From the NCBI RefSeq assembly GCF_014200505.1, contig NZ_JACHBX010000001.1, forward strand, positions 2,063,188-2,127,187: a DNA stretch of 64,000 bases, in the 5' to 3' direction. Positions 26,627 to 35,711 of the stretch are shown one piece after another (within the stretch, counting starts at the first letter, position 1; every line of letters starts with the position of its first letter). Both the position numbers and the translations under genes were made by a program. The notes under the pieces were generated by a model, which did not search any database, had not been told where the DNA came from, and saw only the letters and a list, made by a program, of their open reading frames with translations. The stretch is from Massilia aurea. GTDB taxonomy: Bacteria; Pseudomonadota; Gammaproteobacteria; Burkholderiales; Burkholderiaceae_D.

Positions 26627-27940
26627 TCAACGGTTGACGAGGCGCGCAGGCACCACGAGCACCAGCATCGCGCCGATGAACAGCACGGTCGACAGGATGT
26701 ACAGAGCCATGTCGGTGCTGCCGGTGGCGTCCTTGATCCAGCCGACCAGGAACGGGCTGAGGAAGCCGGCGATCTGCCCCATCGAATTGATCAGCGCCAG
26801 GCCCGCAGCGGCGGCCGCGCTACCCAGGAACGCTGCTGGCAATGGCCAGAACATCGGCAAGCCGGTCAGCGCGCCCATCGTCGCCAGGCTCAGGCCGATC
26901 ATCACCAGCACCACGTTATCCGAGAAATTCGCGGCCAGCAGCAGGCCGGCCAGCGCCATCAGCAACGGCGCCGAGAGGTGCCAGCGGCGCTCGCGCCGGC
27001 GGTCGGCCGAGCGGCCCACCAGCACCATGAAGACACCGGCGAACAGGTAGGGAATCGCGCTGAGCCAGCCGACCGTCGTGGCGCTCTCGAAGCCCAGCGA
27101 CTTGATGATCGACGGCAGCCAGAAGTTGATCGCATACACGCCCATCTGGATGCTGAAGTAGATGAAGCCGAGCATCCACACATGCCAGTCGCGCAGCACG
27201 GCGCCGAACGAATGCACCGCATGCGTGCCGCTCGAGCGCTGCGCTTCGTCCTCGTCGAGCGCCGTCTGCATCGCCGTTTTTTCTTCGGCAGTCAGCCACG
27301 GCGCCTGCGCCAGGCTATCGTTCAGGTAGAACAGCACCGCGACACCCAGCAGCACGGTCGGAATGCCCTGCAGCAGGAACAGCCACTGCCAGCCATCCAT
27401 GCCGCCCTGGCCGGCCGAGAAGTGACTCAGCATCCAGCCCGACAACGGGCCACCGATCAGGCCCGAGACAGGAATGGCCGACATGAACAGCGCCATTACC
27501 TGGCCGCGCTTGTGCGCAGGGAACCACTTGGTGAAGTACAGGACCATGCCGGGGAAGAAGCCCGCTTCGGCCACACCGGTAAAGAAGCGCAGCACATAGA
27601 ATTCGACCGGCGTGCTCACGAACAGCATGCAGGCCGACAGCGCGCCCCAGGTCATCATCATCACCGCGATCCAGCGCCGCGCGCCCAGCTTGTGCAGGAT
27701 GAGGTTACTCGGTACGCCGAAGGTCACGTAGCCAATGAAGAAAATGCCAGCGCCCAGGCCATACACGGTTTCGCTCAGTTGCAGCGCATCGAGCATCTCG
27801 AGCTTGGCGAAGCCGACGTTGACGCGATCCAGGTAATTGAAGAAGTAGCAGACGAAGATGAAGGGGATCAGGCGCCATGTGGCCTTGCGGTAGGCGCCTT
27901 CGAGCAAGCTCGCGCCGGGGGTGCTGGCAATGGTACTCAT
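26627..27940 (-). CDS. MFS transporter, anion:cation symporter family (D-glucarate/glycerate/tartrate-type)
   Basis: 437 residues with about 12 membrane helices. 'FNYLDRVNVGFAKLEM' is the classical ACS-family motif in helix 1, and 'GAGIFFIGYVTFGVPSNLIL' is helix 2. 'TKWFPAHKRGQVMALFMSA' is the loop after helix 4. A GGAGACAGC ribosome site precedes the ATG. Members carry organic acids with protons. Coupling to glycerate kinase and CdaR suggests D-glycerate, galactarate or glucarate. Confidence 0.88.
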   Translation of the reverse strand: MSTIASTPGASLLEGAYRKATWRLIPFIFVCYFFNYLDRVNVGFAKLEMLDALQLSETVYGLGAGIFFIGYVTFGVPSNLILHKLGARRWIAVMMMTWGALSACMLFVSTPVEFYVLRFFTGVAEAGFFPGMVLYFTKWFPAHKRGQVMALFMSAIPVSGLIGGPLSGWMLSHFSAGQGGMDGWQWLFLLQGIPTVLLGVAVLFYLNDSLAQAPWLTAEEKTAMQTALDEDEAQRSSGTHAVHSFGAVLRDWHVWMLGFIYFSIQMGVYAINFWLPSIIKSLGFESATTVGWLSAIPYLFAGVFMVLVGRSADRRRERRWHLSAPLLMALAGLLLAANFSDNVVLVMIGLSLATMGALTGLPMFWPLPAAFLGSAAAAAGLALINSMGQIAGFLSPFLVGWIKDATGSTDMALYILSTVLFIGAMLVLVVPARLVNR

Positions 27941-28185
27941 GCTGTCTCCGAATATATGGTCATGTAATCATCGAGATTATCAACCAAACAAGGGCTGCCA
28001 AGCGTCGGCGACACGCACAATTCAAGCCCCTTGATTCTCGCCTTTTTTCAGGCATGTGCACAAGTTGATAGCCAAACCAGTGTTCGCATACCCAATCAGC
28101 ATGCCAACCCGACCCGCCCGGACCGCGCAGCCTACCGGCATAATTGTGCATAATCACAAACGCCCTCTTTCAACCAGACACCGCC

Positions 28186-29382
28186 ATGCACATCCTCGAC
28201 ACCGGCCTCGCCCAGGAAATCGTCGCCCGCACCATGCGCATCATCCCGTTCAACGTCAACGTGATGGACGCCCATGGCGTGATTCTCGCCAGTGGCAACG
28301 CGGCGCGGGTCGGCGAGCTGCATGCCGGCGCCCTGCTGGCGCTGGCCAAGAAGCTCACCACCGAAATCGATGGGGCGGCCGCGCACAAGCTGCATGGCGC
28401 CCAGCCGGGCATCAACCTGCCGCTGTGCGTCGGCGGCGAGATCTGCGGCGCGGTGGGCCTGTCCGGCGCGCCCGACGACGTGCGCCAGTTCGGCGAGCTG
28501 GTACGCCTCAGTGCCGAGATGATCCTCGAGCAGGCCGCCCTGACCCAGACGCTGCAAAGCCACTCACGCTACCGCGAAGCGTTCGTGCTTAACCTGATCC
28601 GCTACGAGCCGGGCGCGCGCGCCGAACTCGAAGGCTGGGCGCAGCGGCTCGGGATCGACATCGAGCGCATGCAGCTCGTGTTTCTGGTCGAACTGCAGGG
28701 CGTGCCGGCGGCGGTGGACCACGCCCCGAGCGCCGTGCAGCTGCTGCAGATGCGGCTCCTGGCGCGCCGCGATGACGCCCTCACCGCCACCGTGGGCCCT
28801 GCCGAACTGGTGCTGCTCGAGGCCTGGGAGCCGTCCCGCAAAGGACTCGAGACACCGCCGCAGCGCCGACTCGATGCCTTGGCCCAGCTGTTGCGCGAAG
28901 AATGCACGCTGCCGTTCACACTGTCGATGGGGATTGCGCTGCCCGGCATCGACGGCGCTGCGATCTCGTATGGCAGCGCGCGCACCGCCAGCCGGCTCGG
29001 GCGCGCACGCCATCCGCAGCAGCAGGTTTTCAGCTATTACGAGATGGACTTGCCGGTACTGCTGTCGGGCCTGGACAGCGGCTGGCAGGCCCACCAGTTG
29101 CGCATGCCGATCGCGCGGCTCGCGCACGACAAGAGCCGCGCCATGCTGCGCGCGACGCTGTCCGCATGGTTCGAGCAGAACGAAAATTCGGCCGCCACCG
29201 CGAAGGCGCTGGGCATCCACCGCAACACGCTCGACTACCGGCTGCGCCGCATCGGCGAGCTCACGGGCCTGGACCTCGGCGCGAGCGAAGACAAGCTGCT
29301 GTTGTACGTGTCGTCGTTGTTGAGCCCGACGCTGAGCCCGATATTGAACGCGACGGTCAGCCCCGACGCCCCACCGGCATAG
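28186..29382 (+). CDS. cdaR: CdaR-type sugar-diacid transcriptional activator
   Basis: 398 residues from the ATG at 28186; an in-frame ATG at 28144 has no ribosome site. N-terminal putative sugar-diacid recognition domain ('GLAQEIVARTMRIIPFNVNVMD' region; 'GVILASGNAARVGELHAGA'), a middle GGDEF-like degenerate domain, and a C-terminal PucR-type helix-turn-helix ('NENSAATAKALGIHRNTLDY'). In E. coli CdaR activates gar/gud genes in response to glucarate, galactarate or glycerate. Divergent from the MFS gene with a 245-base A/T-rich gap. Confidence 0.88.
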   Translation: MHILDTGLAQEIVARTMRIIPFNVNVMDAHGVILASGNAARVGELHAGALLALAKKLTTEIDGAAAHKLHGAQPGINLPLCVGGEICGAVGLSGAPDDVRQFGELVRLSAEMILEQAALTQTLQSHSRYREAFVLNLIRYEPGARAELEGWAQRLGIDIERMQLVFLVELQGVPAAVDHAPSAVQLLQMRLLARRDDALTATVGPAELVLLEAWEPSRKGLETPPQRRLDALAQLLREECTLPFTLSMGIALPGIDGAAISYGSARTASRLGRARHPQQQVFSYYEMDLPVLLSGLDSGWQAHQLRMPIARLAHDKSRAMLRATLSAWFEQNENSAATAKALGIHRNTLDYRLRRIGELTGLDLGASEDKLLLYVSSLLSPTLSPILNATVSPDAPPA

Positions 29383-30319
29383 CCGACAATCCGCCGCCCG
29401 GCATCGACGCCCGCATGACGCCCGACTTGTCATCGCTGCGTTCGCGCCGTGCTTTTGCAGCCGCAGCGATGCGGCGCGCTTCGACCAGGGCCGCCGCGCG
29501 CTGTGCTTGTGTCAGCTGGCCCCCCAGCGCGGTCAGCAGCCCGCTGCGCTCGGCAAACATCTGCGGCGACCGGTCGCCAGGCTGCGCGACCTCTGCCTCG
29601 ATCAACCCAACCGCAACCAGATAGCCATACCCCTGCACGGGACGCTTGTCCGTCAGATCCGAGCCAGTCAGCTTCTGCATCCCCCACAGCATCAGTACGG
29701 TCGAGTCCCCCGCCTCGGCCGCCGCGTCGAGCTGGCTGGCCGCCGTCGCCTTCCACTCGCGCACCAACGGGTCGTCGGGCCGCGTTGTCAGCGCACTCGG
29801 ATCGCCAAACGGACCTTCGGCGGCATGCATCCACGCCGCGCCCGGCACGCCGGCCTTGACGGCCGTGGCGAGGTAATCGAGTCGCGCCAGCCGCTCGCGC
29901 TCCGTCATCGCGCCACACATGCGCGTCATGTTCCGGCGCTCCTCGGCGTTCAGCGCGCGTTTCGCGCCCAGCTTGTTGTCGTGCATCTCGAGATCCTGCC
30001 GCCGGTTGAACGACGCGCAGCTGGAGACGAACATGTAGGCCGCGTAGGCATCGTTCGGATCGTGCGATGCCAGCAGATCGGCCACATGCGCACTCAGGTT
30101 CGGGCGAACGGCAGCAGCCAGCACCGACGCTGACACTGCTGCCGATACCGCCTGTGCCGGCACGTGCACGGGCACGGCGGCACGAGGCGCAGCCGGCGGC
30201 GGTGCGCCCGTCACGGCGACGACCGTGTCACGTGTCGAACTGTTCTACATGAGCCCCGCCACGCCAATGCCGGCTACGACGAGCGTGCCGACCAGCCATT
30301 GTTGCCGACGTTTTTCCAT
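29357..30319 (-). pseudogene. Uncharacterised membrane-anchored protein interrupted by an in-frame TAG
   Basis: A start ATG at 30319 with a strong GGGAGG ribosome site opens a 24-codon anchor ('MEKRRQQWLVGTLVVAGIGV', one membrane helix), then TAG at 30245-30247. The same frame continues for 295 codons to 29357: an Ala/Pro linker, then a helical domain ('YAAYMFVSSCASFNRRQDLE', 'RRNMTRMCGAMTERERLARL'). The downstream part alone could start at GTG 30214 but would lose its anchor. The 3' end overlaps cdaR by 26 bases, convergent. It is either a recent nonsense mutation, a readthrough product or a base error. I do not recognise the family. Confidence 0.7.
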
Positions 30320-30516
30320 CACAGCGCCTCCCCGGCGAAATGCATTGATCGGACCGAGTATAGCCAGCGCCTGCACGCTATTTCTCACACATTATGGCGG
30401 CGGCCGGCACAGATACACTTTGTAGCATTGCTTACTGGAATTCTTAACATGTTAGGGGGCGCCCGTAGTCTAATGAACTCATCGATTCAACGGATCGGCC
30501 ACCAGGAGAAACAATA

Positions 30517-30978
30517 ATGAAAACCAAGTTCATCGCAGCACTGATTGCATTGACCTTTACCGCGAGTGGCAGCGCTTTTGCACAACGCGGTGATCACGGA
30601 AACGATCGCGATCACGACCGCAACGGCTATTCGCAACAGCAGCACAACGACCGCCGTGACGATGATCGCCGCGACGACAACCGAAACGACCGCAACGACC
30701 GCCACGATGGCCCGCGCGCCAACGATAACCAGCACCGCAACGACAGCGCCCAGTATTATCGGCGCGACGATTCCCGCGGTGGCGGTCCACGCCACGATAT
30801 GCGCCGCGGCGGCAAGCTGCACAAGGAATATCGCCACGATCGCTATGTGGTCAATGACTGGCGCGGTCGCCACCTGAGCGCGCCACCCCGTGGATATCAC
30901 TGGGTCCAGACCGGTAACGATTATGTGTTGGCGGCGATTGCCACCGGTATTATTGCCCAGGTATTGTTCGCGAATTAA
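30517..30978 (+). CDS. RcnB-like periplasmic protein
   Basis: 153 residues: signal peptide cleaved after 'TASGSAFA', then a strongly hydrophilic region of His/Asp/Arg/Asn (about residues 25-95), then the RcnB-type module 'RYVVNDWRGRHLSAPPRGYHWVQTGNDYVLAAI'. The E. coli family member takes part in nickel/cobalt homeostasis in the periplasm; here only general periplasmic or metal-related function can be claimed. AGGAGAAAC stands before the ATG, and a terminator follows. Confidence 0.8.
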   Translation: MKTKFIAALIALTFTASGSAFAQRGDHGNDRDHDRNGYSQQQHNDRRDDDRRDDNRNDRNDRHDGPRANDNQHRNDSAQYYRRDDSRGGGPRHDMRRGGKLHKEYRHDRYVVNDWRGRHLSAPPRGYHWVQTGNDYVLAAIATGIIAQVLFAN

Positions 30979-30997
30979 ACGCTGGCTGATGCCGCCA

Positions 30998-31032
30998 TAA
31001 ACCGCCCGTCGAAAGGCGCGGCGGTTTTTTTA
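30998..31032 (+). terminator. Terminator after the RcnB-like gene
   Basis: AAACCGCC ... GGCGGTTT stem closed by a loop with an inner GCGC-type pair, followed by TTTTTTT. Begins 20 bases after the stop codon. Confidence 0.8.
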
Positions 31033-31147
31033 CGCACCCGCGTACCATATTTACAACATCCATTCATCCCTCTCCACTTGTTGCATCCCTTCAACCCTGC
31101 GCACGTTTAATATCAATCAATGCGCTTTATGTGACAACGGAGAATTG

Positions 31148-33889
31148 ATGAATACGAATTTGAAAGCAGGCGCCCGCGCCGTGCGTGGCGTGCTCCTGGC
31201 ATGCGCCGGAACGACCATCGCCCTGGCGAGCCTGCCCTTGGCTGCGCAGACGTTGCCGGCGGTGTCGGCAGCGGAGTTGCCGCGCGTCGAAGTCACGGGC
31301 TCGGCGATCCGCCGCGTGCAGTCTGAAACTGCGCTACCGGTGCAAACGATTTCACGTGCCGAGATCGAGAAAACGGGCGTGACCACCGCTGCTGAATTGA
31401 TGGGCCGGGTCTCGGCCAACAGCAACGGCCTGACCGACGGCGCCAGCATCAACGTCGGCGGCGACCAGCGTGGTTTCAACAGCGCCAACCTGCGCGGCAT
31501 CGGTACTTCATCGACGCTGGTACTGCTCAATGGCCGGCGCATGGCCAACTTCGCCTCGCCCGGCGACGACAGCGGCGTTGACCTGAACAATATCCCGGCA
31601 GCGGCGCTCGAGCGCGTCGAAGTGCTACTCGACGGTGCATCGGCGCTGTATGGCACCGACGCCATCGGCGGCGTCATCAACTTCATCACCCGCAAGGACT
31701 TCCAGGGACTGGAAGCGAACGTGTACGTCGGCACGACCGACGAAGGCGGCGCCGGCAAGCGCACCGCCAGCCTCAGCGCCGGCAAGGGCGTACTTGAGCG
31801 CGATGGCTACAACATCTTCGCCGTGGCTGACTTCCAGCGCACCAATCCCCTGAACACGTCGCAGCGCAGCTTCATCCCCGGCCTGCAGGTCGAGCAGCGC
31901 CTCGGTCACCTGCTGTCGAGCTACACGAGTCCGGCCAATATCCGGCTGACTTCGGCCCAGCGCGACCATCTGCAGGAGATCGGTTTCACACTCAATGGCA
32001 AGCCGATCACGAACCGCCTGATCAACCTGTCGGTCCCGGGCTGCGCGCCGCCGGCCAATGTGTACCTGCCGGATGGCACGGGCGGCGTCGATGCATGCAC
32101 CTATAACTATATGGGCGACACCGAGCTGTATCCGAAGTCCGAAAAAGCCAGCGTGCTCAGCCGCGCCGTGATCAAGCTGGGTGGCTCGCACCAGGCCTAT
32201 GCCGAAGTGGCGCTCAGCCGCGCCAAGACCGACTACACCGGCTCGTCGGCGCGCGTGGCGGGCTACGTCGATTATTCACGGGTGCCGCAACTGGCCGGCA
32301 CCGGCCTGGACGGGTTGGACGACGATATCCCGGGCGAACTGGAATTGCGCATGCGCCTGAACGAAGCGGGCCAGCGCACCAGCACCCTCACCAGCGAAGG
32401 CGTGCGTTTTGTCGTTGGCGTGACGGGCACCGTGGGCGGCTGGGATTACGACACCGCGTACAACCACAGCGTCAACACCGTCAAGGACCGCGACACCCAT
32501 GGCTACCTGCTCTACAACGAGCTGCTCGAAGGGATTGCCGATGGCCGCATCAACCCGTTCGGCCCATCGAGCCCGGAAGGCCGGGCGCTGATCGACAGCA
32601 TCCAGGTCGACGATGTCGTGCGCCGCGCGCGCGGCACGCTCGACGCCGTCGACGTCAAGTTGTCACGCGCCCTGATGCCGATGGCCGGCGGCGACCTGGC
32701 GGTGGCCATCGGCGGTGAAGCACGGCGCGAAAAGAACCAGTTTACGCCATCGGCCCTGCTCCTGAGCGACAACATCAACAATGACGCGGCGCCCGAAGGC
32801 GGCCGCGCCACCAGCGACAGCCGCGATGTGGCTGCGGTGTACGGCGAAGTGCTGGTGCCGTTCGCCAAACAGTGGGAAGCGCAGCTGTCGGCACGCTACG
32901 ACCTCTACGAAAATGTGGGCGGCGCGACCAGTCCGAAGATCGGCCTGACCTACCGGCCAAGCGACGCGCTGCTGCTGCGCGGCTCGGCCGGCCGGGGCTT
33001 CCGCGCGCCGTCGATGACTGAGCTGTACCGTCCGACCGTCTACAGCAGCACGGCCACCCTGCCCGATCCGGTGTATTGCGCCACGGTCGAGAACAATTAT
33101 TCGGACTGCGCCGACAATTGGGACACGCGCCGCTACAGCAACGACGCGCTGAAACCCGAGCGCAGCCGCCAGTTCTCGCTGGGGGCCGTGTTTGCCGCCG
33201 GCAAGCATGTCAGCGCGTCGCTCGACTACTGGAACATCAAGCGTACGAACCTCATCAGCGAAATCGGCGACGACATCATCCTCGGCAACCTGGCCAAGTA
33301 CGGCGACCTGGTATATCGCGACGAGGATGGGCTGATCGACTACATCGAACTGCGCAAGGACAACCGCGGCGCGCAACTGGCGCGCGGCCTCGACCTGGCG
33401 CTGACGGTACGCGGCGTCGATACCGCCATCGGCCGCTTTGGCGGGCGCCTGAACGGCACCTATGTGCTGACGTCCAAAATCCAGAATGCGCCTGGCGATG
33501 CGTTCGTGAGCAATCTGAACCGCTTCGTGACCGACGGCGTGGTCCAGCGCTGGCGCCACACGGTCAGTGTCGACTGGGATCGCGGGCCCCTCTCGGCCAG
33601 CTTGCAAAATACGTTCTCGAGCGGCTACGAAGACCAGAACACGGCAATCAATATCGACAATGGCAGCGTGGTGGCGGCCAACCGGGTCAAGCGCTATTCG
33701 CTTTGGGATTTGTCGGGCGCGTATGCAGTCAATACGAACCTGAAACTGCGCGTGGGTATCCAGAATCTGTTCGACACGAGTCCGCCCTATTCCAACCAGG
33801 CGTATTACTTTTTGTCCGGTTACGACCCAAGCTATACGGATCCGCGTGGGCGCCGTTTTTATGCCAGTGCGAATTATTCGTTCAAATAA
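31148..33889 (+). CDS. Large TonB-dependent receptor, substrate unknown
   Basis: 913 residues from the ATG at 31148 (ACGGAGA upstream). Signal peptide to about 'SLPLAAQ', TonB-box-like 'RVEVTGSAIRR', plug domain with 'LRGIGTSSTLVLLNGRRM' and 'VEVLLDGASALYGTDAIGGV', then a long barrel ending 'RGRRFYASANYSFK' with a terminal aromatic. This subclass (short GSxIRR start, no Fur box here) is abundant in oligotrophic betaproteobacteria and often takes up carbohydrates or other organics rather than siderophores. Monocistronic. Confidence 0.9.
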   Translation: MNTNLKAGARAVRGVLLACAGTTIALASLPLAAQTLPAVSAAELPRVEVTGSAIRRVQSETALPVQTISRAEIEKTGVTTAAELMGRVSANSNGLTDGASINVGGDQRGFNSANLRGIGTSSTLVLLNGRRMANFASPGDDSGVDLNNIPAAALERVEVLLDGASALYGTDAIGGVINFITRKDFQGLEANVYVGTTDEGGAGKRTASLSAGKGVLERDGYNIFAVADFQRTNPLNTSQRSFIPGLQVEQRLGHLLSSYTSPANIRLTSAQRDHLQEIGFTLNGKPITNRLINLSVPGCAPPANVYLPDGTGGVDACTYNYMGDTELYPKSEKASVLSRAVIKLGGSHQAYAEVALSRAKTDYTGSSARVAGYVDYSRVPQLAGTGLDGLDDDIPGELELRMRLNEAGQRTSTLTSEGVRFVVGVTGTVGGWDYDTAYNHSVNTVKDRDTHGYLLYNELLEGIADGRINPFGPSSPEGRALIDSIQVDDVVRRARGTLDAVDVKLSRALMPMAGGDLAVAIGGEARREKNQFTPSALLLSDNINNDAAPEGGRATSDSRDVAAVYGEVLVPFAKQWEAQLSARYDLYENVGGATSPKIGLTYRPSDALLLRGSAGRGFRAPSMTELYRPTVYSSTATLPDPVYCATVENNYSDCADNWDTRRYSNDALKPERSRQFSLGAVFAAGKHVSASLDYWNIKRTNLISEIGDDIILGNLAKYGDLVYRDEDGLIDYIELRKDNRGAQLARGLDLALTVRGVDTAIGRFGGRLNGTYVLTSKIQNAPGDAFVSNLNRFVTDGVVQRWRHTVSVDWDRGPLSASLQNTFSSGYEDQNTAINIDNGSVVAANRVKRYSLWDLSGAYAVNTNLKLRVGIQNLFDTSPPYSNQAYYFLSGYDPSYTDPRGRRFYASANYSFK

Positions 33890-34078
33890 GGCTTGAGCGG
33901 TCTTGACGGGATTTCGCCAGCCAGCGGAATCCCGAATGACCATGTCGAAGAAGCTTACATCCGTAAATACAGCAACAAGCACCAGTTAAAATTTCTATTG
34001 GAATCAGATGGTTGAAACCAGTTGAAGGCATGGCATGGTTACTGCTAGTTACAAGGCTCACACTAACCGGAGAACACC

Positions 34079-34675
34079 ATGTCCCTGCGTTCGCTAAAAA
34101 ACCTGCTGGTCGGCCTGTCGTTGCTGGTTTGCTCCTCTGCCTTTGCCGTACCGTTTGTGGTCAATGTGGCCGGGGTGCAAAGTTTCGGTGCGCCGGGAGC
34201 TGCCGGAAATACGATCTTTACCCTCAACGTGGGGGCAGGCTCGCGGGTTATCGGTATCGCTTACGACGTCAATATCACGGCATACACGCCAAGCTATTTG
34301 TCCGAGATCGGCGTGTATTTCAGCAATTCTGCGCAATCGGAATACTTCTATTTCACCCCGGGTTTTCAAGACGAGAATTCTGGCACCGGCAGCTATGTCA
34401 ATTCATTTGACCTGATCCAACTCGGCCTGGACCTTACGGTCGGTGCCGATGGCCTCCTGCGACTGGAATTCTTCGAGGATTTCAATGATGCGGCAGTATC
34501 GCCGGACGGCATCTGGAACTTCGGCACGATCACCCTGGATGTGACGGGAGATAACGTGCCTGGGGGCCCGGGCACCAACATCCCTGAGCCGGCAACGGGC
34601 ATGCTGATGGGTGCTGGCCTGGCGCTGATGGGCTTTACCGCGCGTCGTCGCCGCTCAGGCGGCAGGGCGGCGTAA
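34079..34675 (+). CDS. PEP-CTERM sorting-domain protein
   Basis: 198 residues: signal peptide ending 'CSSAFA', a beta-rich middle with no recognised domain, and the C-terminal sorting signal 'IPEPATGMLMGAGLALMGF' followed by 'ARRRR'. The exosortase/PEP-CTERM system cleaves at this tail; such proteins go to the cell surface or exopolysaccharide. ACCGGAGAA precedes the start. The exosortase itself is not in the window. Confidence 0.9.
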   Translation: MSLRSLKNLLVGLSLLVCSSAFAVPFVVNVAGVQSFGAPGAAGNTIFTLNVGAGSRVIGIAYDVNITAYTPSYLSEIGVYFSNSAQSEYFYFTPGFQDENSGTGSYVNSFDLIQLGLDLTVGADGLLRLEFFEDFNDAAVSPDGIWNFGTITLDVTGDNVPGGPGTNIPEPATGMLMGAGLALMGFTARRRRSGGRAA

Positions 34676-34708
34676 GCAGCCATCTGGCGCAGTCGCTTGT
34701 TCGCTGCG

Positions 34709-35095
34709 TCAGAGAGACTGGTTCTCGATACGAACCAGTCTCCAGCAATCGTCCATTTTGAAATAATACGACACCAGGTAATCAGTGTCGGGCTTGGCCA
34801 GATTGACCCGCGCCGTCGACGCCGTCACGTCTTCCAGTTGCATGACAAGTGCGTTGTCCTTGCGTTCCTGCACCAGGGGCATGACGGGAAATTCAGCCGA
34901 CTGGACCGTGGTGTAGATCCGTTGCACCGCTTCGTCACTGGAAAATCGCTGAATGAAAAATGAAATGTCCTGGGCAGGGCAAACGGACGCCGACGTGGTC
35001 GCGGGCGCATCCGACTGGGTGTTCAACTGCGCCGCCTGGCCATGGCCTGCTGCCAGCAGCAGCAGCGCGAAGAATAGCTTGTCCAAACCACCCAC
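34709..35095 (-). CDS. Small secreted protein of unknown function
   Basis: 128 residues from a GTG at 35095 with GGGAGG five bases upstream, which decides the start. Signal peptide 'LFFALLLLAAGHGQAA', then about 105 residues with two Cys ('SVCPAQDISFF', 'DDCWRLVRIE') that may pair. The region resembles the NTF2-like fold only loosely. Function unknown. Convergent with the PEP-CTERM gene. Confidence 0.65.
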   Translation of the reverse strand: MGGLDKLFFALLLLAAGHGQAAQLNTQSDAPATTSASVCPAQDISFFIQRFSSDEAVQRIYTTVQSAEFPVMPLVQERKDNALVMQLEDVTASTARVNLAKPDTDYLVSYYFKMDDCWRLVRIENQSL

Positions 35096-35236
35096 ATTGA
35101 CCTCCCGGATCGAATTCCCTCAAAAGTGACATATCGCGATCTGGCCGCCACGCGGTCGACGGATCGACCGATGTGCTTGCCTCGCAACCTGTACCTGAGT
35201 CTACCAGAAGGCCAACTGCGCCCGGAACACGATCGG

Positions 35237-35659
35237 TTACCTGGCAAACACCTGGCTGATGTCGCCGAAGGCCTTGAACTCGAGGGCATTGCCGGACGGA
35301 TCGAGGAAGAACATCGTTGCCTGCTCTCCCACCTGGCCCTTGAAGCGTACGTGCGGCTCGATCACGAACCGCGTACCGGCCTGGCGCAGCGTGGCAGCGA
35401 GCGCTTCCCATTGCCCCATGGGCAGGATCGCGCCGAAATGTCGCACTGGCACATCGTCGCCATCGACCGCGTTGGTTGCTGCAGCCCCGAGTTCATCGGG
35501 CGCCAGATGGGCCACGAGCTGGTGGCCATAAAAATTGAAATCGATCCACGCGTCGGAACTACGGCCTTCCGGGCATCCGAGCAGCTCGCCGTAGAAGCGC
35601 CGGGTCTCGGCCAGATCGCGTACGGGGAAGGCAAGATGAAACAGGGGAATCGACTGCAT
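35237..35659 (-). CDS. VOC family (glyoxalase/dioxygenase-like) protein
   Basis: 140 residues from the ATG at 35659 (AAGGAGC upstream). Two beta-alpha-beta-beta-beta modules: '[20 protein letters not shown]' (metal His) and '[18 protein letters not shown]' (metal Glu). Substrate unknown; the second half is dioxygenase-like. It is 52 bases upstream of the 3' end of the disrupted oxidase gene, on the same strand. Confidence 0.85.
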   Translation of the reverse strand: MQSIPLFHLAFPVRDLAETRRFYGELLGCPEGRSSDAWIDFNFYGHQLVAHLAPDELGAAATNAVDGDDVPVRHFGAILPMGQWEALAATLRQAGTRFVIEPHVRFKGQVGEQATMFFLDPSGNALEFKAFGDISQVFAR

Positions 35660-35711
35660 GACAGCTCCTTGTGGTGGCGGTACGATGTTCAACGGTGGTG
35701 TGACCAGATGG

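Noticed and set aside
26609..27967. Plus-strand frame opposite the MFS gene
   Set aside because: Rich in His/Gln/Arg, typical antisense of membrane helices; no ribosome site.
33907..33936. Hairpin after the large TonB receptor as a terminator
   Set aside because: The CGGGATT/AATCCCG stem has a long loop and no T run, so I do not call it.
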